DNA of 8,436 nucleotides, taken from the NCBI GenBank assembly GCA_934249215.1, contig CAKQKN010000116.1, positions 1 to 8,436 of the forward strand, given 5' to 3'. Source of the stretch: an uncultured Clostridia bacterium. Its GTDB lineage: Bacteria; Bacillota; Clostridia; Christensenellales; Borkfalkiaceae. The notes under the pieces were generated by a model. It did no database searches, was not told the origin of the DNA, and saw nothing but the letters and a program-made list of their open reading frames with translations. The translations under genes and the position numbers were made by a program. Of this stretch, positions 6,405 to 8,436 are shown one piece after another. Numbering within the stretch: position 1 is the stretch's first letter; each line of letters opens with the position of its first letter.

Positions 6405-6655
6405 CGAGCCCGCAATCCACAGACAATTTATATAAACATATCCGTTATCCGTCCGCGTCGATCGGAACCCACGCGTTTTCGGCGGGTATATACTCGATAA
6501 AACACTTAACGCGCTCGGCGCTTCCTGTAAAAAACAAGCCCGTCGCGGAAACGCTCTTTCATCCACTGTTTTTTCGCCTCGCTCTGCTTGCCCGACGTAG
6601 CGCAACAAATATGTTCTTTGTCGATATTTTCTTCCGTAATCCTGATATATTCCAT
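6405..6655 (-). pseudogene. Frameshifted, truncated GNAT/YoaP-type acetyltransferase
   Basis: Reading the minus strand from ATG at 6655, with AAGG at 5-6 nt, gives MEYIRITEENIDKEHICCA and on to ERFRDGLVF, which I recognise as the start of clostridial GNAT-family proteins that carry a C-terminal YoaP domain. The frame then fails at a run of six T (6529-6534) and stops at 6506. Dropping one T restores FIEYIPAENAWVPIDADG in the next frame, which stops at 6445. Removing one copy of a 7-bp tandem duplication (6439-6452) restores YVYINCLWIAGS. After that the similarity ends, before the acetyl-CoA binding loop, and the expected remaining C-terminal half is absent. The downstream frame to 6291 is unlike a protein. 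Two frameshifts plus the missing half make function unlikely. It sits 67 nt after truA on the same strand. Confidence 0.8.
6439..6452 (-). repeat. Exact 7-bp tandem duplication in the acetyltransferase pseudogene
   Basis: Two adjacent copies of TATCCGT (plus strand 6439-6445 and 6446-6452; ACGGATA on the coding strand) lie where the reading frame is lost. Deleting one copy joins DADG directly to YVYINCLW, as in intact relatives. It looks like a slippage duplication. Confidence 0.85.
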
Positions 6656-6722
6656 TTTTACCTTAAATTAAAAGGCGCAAGCCGTCAACATGCCCGGCGT
6701 CCCAAAAAAATGAATATTATCG

Positions 6723-7478
6723 TCAATAATCCGAAGCGGAAAACTCCGGATAGCTCACGTCGACGAGCGTAAGCCCTTTCGCGGCGAGCGTTTTGCCCGC
6801 CATTTCGCGATTTTTGCTTTCGATTATTTCTTTCACGAACTCCGGTTCGATCTTCCCGATTCCCGCAAAATATACCGTCCCCGCGATCGTCCTTACCATA
6901 TTATACAAAAAACCGTTGCCGCAAACGGTGAGATCGATAAAATTCCCGCGGTTCTCGACCGAGCACGAGTAAACCGTGCGCACGGTGTCGATAACGTCGC
7001 TGTCTGCGGCGAGAAAGCACTTGAAATCATGCTCGCCCACGACGAAAGAAGCGGCTTTTTTCATTCTTTCGACGTCCGTTTTATAAATCTGAATCGCGCG
7101 GTCGTCAAACATCGGCAACGTGCAATCGCTCACGTAAAACGAATAGCGATAAGTTTTCTTCTTCGCCGAATACCGCGCGTGAAAATTTTCGGGCGCAAGA
7201 AAACTTTTAATCACCTTTACGTCCGGCGGCAAAACCACGTTGAGCGCGAAACTATATCTGTCCGCGGGAATACCCGCAAACTCGGTGTCGAAGTGCGCGA
7301 CCTGACGAAGCGCATGAACGCCGCTGTCCGTTCTGCCGCTGCCGATAACGGTACATTTCGCACCGGTGAGTTTCAAAAGAGTTTCCTCGAGCACGCCCTG
7401 CACCGAGCGAAGCCCCGGCTGAACCTGCCACCCGCAAAAATCCCTGCCGTGATACTGCAAAACGAGAACCACTCTCAT
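6723..7478 (-). CDS. truA: tRNA pseudouridine(38-40) synthase TruA
   Basis: TruA isomerises uridines 38, 39 and 40 in the anticodon arm of many tRNAs. The 251 residues match the family length. The catalytic Asp51 lies in GSGRTDSGVHA. Other family marks are FCGWQVQPGLRSVQG near the N-terminus, YSAKKKTYRY in the middle and NGFLYNMVRTIAG towards the C-terminus. The start is set at 7478, where the ATG overlaps the TGA of ecfT as ATGA; a G-rich run in the last ecfT codons serves as the ribosome binding site. The open frame continues upstream to 7562, but that part overlaps ecfT and is not TruA-like. The order ecfT-truA is usual in Firmicutes, so both are probably read from one upstream promoter. 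The downstream end has no convincing terminator. Confidence 0.97.
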   Translation of the reverse strand: MRVVLVLQYHGRDFCGWQVQPGLRSVQGVLEETLLKLTGAKCTVIGSGRTDSGVHALRQVAHFDTEFAGIPADRYSFALNVVLPPDVKVIKSFLAPENFHARYSAKKKTYRYSFYVSDCTLPMFDDRAIQIYKTDVERMKKAASFVVGEHDFKCFLAADSDVIDTVRTVYSCSVENRGNFIDLTVCGNGFLYNMVRTIAGTVYFAGIGKIEPEFVKEIIESKNREMAGKTLAAKGLTLVDVSYPEFSASDY

Positions 7479-8296
7479 AAAATCGCCCCCATCTTTGCGT
7501 TGAGCACGATTACCGAGGCAAGCACCGCCCCGAAAAACAAAGTCGCGACGAGATCCCGCCATGTCATCGTCAGTTTTTTATAACGCGTGCGGTTTTTACT
7601 GCCGTTATAACACCGCGCGTCCATTGCGTCGCCGAGTTCTTCCGCCCGTCTGAACGAGCCGATGAGAAGAGGTACGAGAACGGGGATCATCGCTTTGATC
7701 TTTTTGATCGGACCGCCCGTGTCGAACTGCCCGCCGCGCGCCTTCTGCGCGTTCGTGATTCGTTCGGCTTCCTCGGCAATCGTAGGAATAAAACGTAGCG
7801 CGATGCTCATTATGAGTGCGAGTTCGTGTACGGGAAATCTTACGACCTTAAGCGGCGAAAGCAGACTTTCGATTCCGTCCGTAAGTTCGACGGGCGTGGT
7901 CGCGAGCGTAAGCAACGAGGTCCCGAGGACGAGAAGCGTAAGCCGAAGCGCCATAAACGCCGAAAAGTACAGCGCGCGGTCGGTTATTTTGAGTTTCCCG
8001 ATCGTAACGACCACCGTTCCGCTGTCCGCCCCGGAAAACAGAATGTTTAAAAGCACCGTAAACAGAATGATGAAAATCACGCCCTTAATGCTTTTCAGCA
8101 CTTTCAGCACCGGCACGCGCGAAAAAACGATCGCCGTCGCCATAAAAAATCCCGCAGCGATAAACCCGTAAAAATTCTTTACGAGAAATACGGTCACGAG
8201 ATATGCAATTAAGACGAGCAGTTTCACCCTCGGATCCATCGAATGAACGAAAGATTTCGTCTTGTAATACTGCCCGAACGATATATCTTTAAGCAT
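7475..8296 (-). CDS. ecfT: Energy-coupling factor transporter transmembrane protein EcfT
   Basis: EcfT is the membrane scaffold of ECF transporters. It couples two ATPases (EcfA) to interchangeable substrate-binding S proteins for vitamins and metal ions. The 273 residues begin with DPRVKLL-type sequence before the first helix and show about five membrane helices. The two coupling-helix motifs are ARG at 186-188 (KARGGQF) and ARC at 227-229 (MDARCYNG), the second being the common Firmicutes variant. TTPVELTDGIESLLSPLK at 133-150 is also typical. A last helix near 248-266 precedes the end. The ribosome binding site is weak (GAAAGAAA). The stop overlaps the start of truA. The upstream frame ends 42 nt before it, where an EcfA gene would be expected. 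Confidence 0.96.
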   Translation of the reverse strand: MLKDISFGQYYKTKSFVHSMDPRVKLLVLIAYLVTVFLVKNFYGFIAAGFFMATAIVFSRVPVLKVLKSIKGVIFIILFTVLLNILFSGADSGTVVVTIGKLKITDRALYFSAFMALRLTLLVLGTSLLTLATTPVELTDGIESLLSPLKVVRFPVHELALIMSIALRFIPTIAEEAERITNAQKARGGQFDTGGPIKKIKAMIPVLVPLLIGSFRRAEELGDAMDARCYNGSKNRTRYKKLTMTWRDLVATLFFGAVLASVIVLNAKMGAIL

Positions 8297-8338
8297 TTTC
8301 TTTCAATATAATTTAAATTTCGCGGCATTTTGCGCAAA

Positions 8339-8436
8339 TTAAATCGTCAACTTTTCCGATCGCCGATTTTTTTCTCTGCCGTTAACCTTTTCCGTCAGCC
8401 TTTTTTCTCTGCCGTAAACTTTTGCGTCAACCGCCG
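8339..8436 (-). CDS. C-terminal tail of an upstream gene, perhaps EcfA (partial)
   Basis: One minus-strand frame is open from the window edge to TAA at 8339-8341, giving 31 residues that begin AVDAKVYGREKRLTE and end EKLTI. The other two minus-strand frames are interrupted. The tail is highly charged and carries two imperfect 11-residue repeats (KVYGREKRLTE, KVNGREKNRRSE). By synteny the gene upstream of ecfT should be an energy-coupling factor ATPase, but no ATPase motif is inside the window, so that name rests on position only. The short open frame could also be chance. Confidence 0.4.
   Translation of the reverse strand, partial: AVDAKVYGREKRLTEKVNGREKNRRSEKLTI
8368..8433 (-). repeat. Imperfect 33-bp tandem repeat at the window edge
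   Basis: TTTTTTCTCTGCCGT begins at 8368 and again at 8401, a period of 33 bp. The copies diverge in their second half and one base is missing in the second. A weaker third copy may lie at 8345-8365 (CGTCAACTTTTCCGATCGCC). The array may continue beyond the window. In the open minus-strand frame the period equals 11 codons. Confidence 0.7.

Noticed and set aside
6291..6608. Open minus-strand frame of 105 codons as an intact gene
   Set aside because: Only a middle piece (YVYINCLWIAGS) resembles a protein; the rest is out-of-frame or decayed sequence. It is covered by the pseudogene call.
8297..8338. Separate promoter for ecfT-truA
   Set aside because: TATATT-like and TTGACG-like elements occur but never at workable spacing; an upstream operon promoter is more likely.

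Overview
The window looks like a chromosomal segment of a Gram-positive, Clostridia-type bacterium (Bacillota), probably an uncultured gut or rumen relative. Four things point there: the ecfT-truA pair with overlapping ends, the EcfT of Firmicutes type, consensus sigma-A promoters with strong GGAGG-type ribosome binding sites, and remains of an acetyltransferase gene of a kind I know mainly from clostridia. This is inference; no rRNA or other marker is present. I see no transposase, CRISPR array, tRNA or rRNA gene.

Layout, left to right. (1) 1-228: a stretch rich in inverted repeats ahead of a plus-strand MFS transporter gene (229-1401). (2) 1402-1598: a convergent intergenic region with a clear terminator for guaA. 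(3) 1599-5718: four minus-strand genes, transcribed right to left as gap, tsaA/trmO, a low-molecular-weight protein tyrosine phosphatase gene, and guaA. gap and guaA each have a near-consensus promoter (TTGACT, 17-bp spacer, TATAAT). tsaA and the phosphatase gene are only 2 nt apart and probably translationally coupled. (4) 5719-6722: about 1 kb without an intact protein gene. It holds the gap leader and promoter, a divergent plus-strand unit that looks like a small regulatory RNA, and a frameshifted, truncated acetyltransferase pseudogene on the minus strand. (5) 6723-8436: truA and ecfT on the minus strand, and at the right edge the tail of another minus-strand reading frame, by synteny perhaps an ECF ATPase.

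The intact genes are mostly housekeeping: GMP synthesis (guaA), glycolysis (gap), tRNA modification (tsaA/trmO, truA), vitamin or metal uptake (ecfT), one efflux or sugar-type MFS carrier, and one phosphatase. The most notable object is the plus-strand unit at 6036-6239. Copies of TTTACT at an 11-bp period sit directly upstream of an extended -10 promoter. They resemble binding sites of OmpR/PhoP-family response regulators, such as the Pho box. The predicted RNA of about 131 nt folds almost completely into four hairpins, ends in a textbook intrinsic terminator, and leaves one pyrimidine-rich linker that mimics the anti-Shine-Dalgarno tail of 16S rRNA. I read this as a candidate response-regulator-controlled trans-acting sRNA. 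I do not recognise it as a named family.
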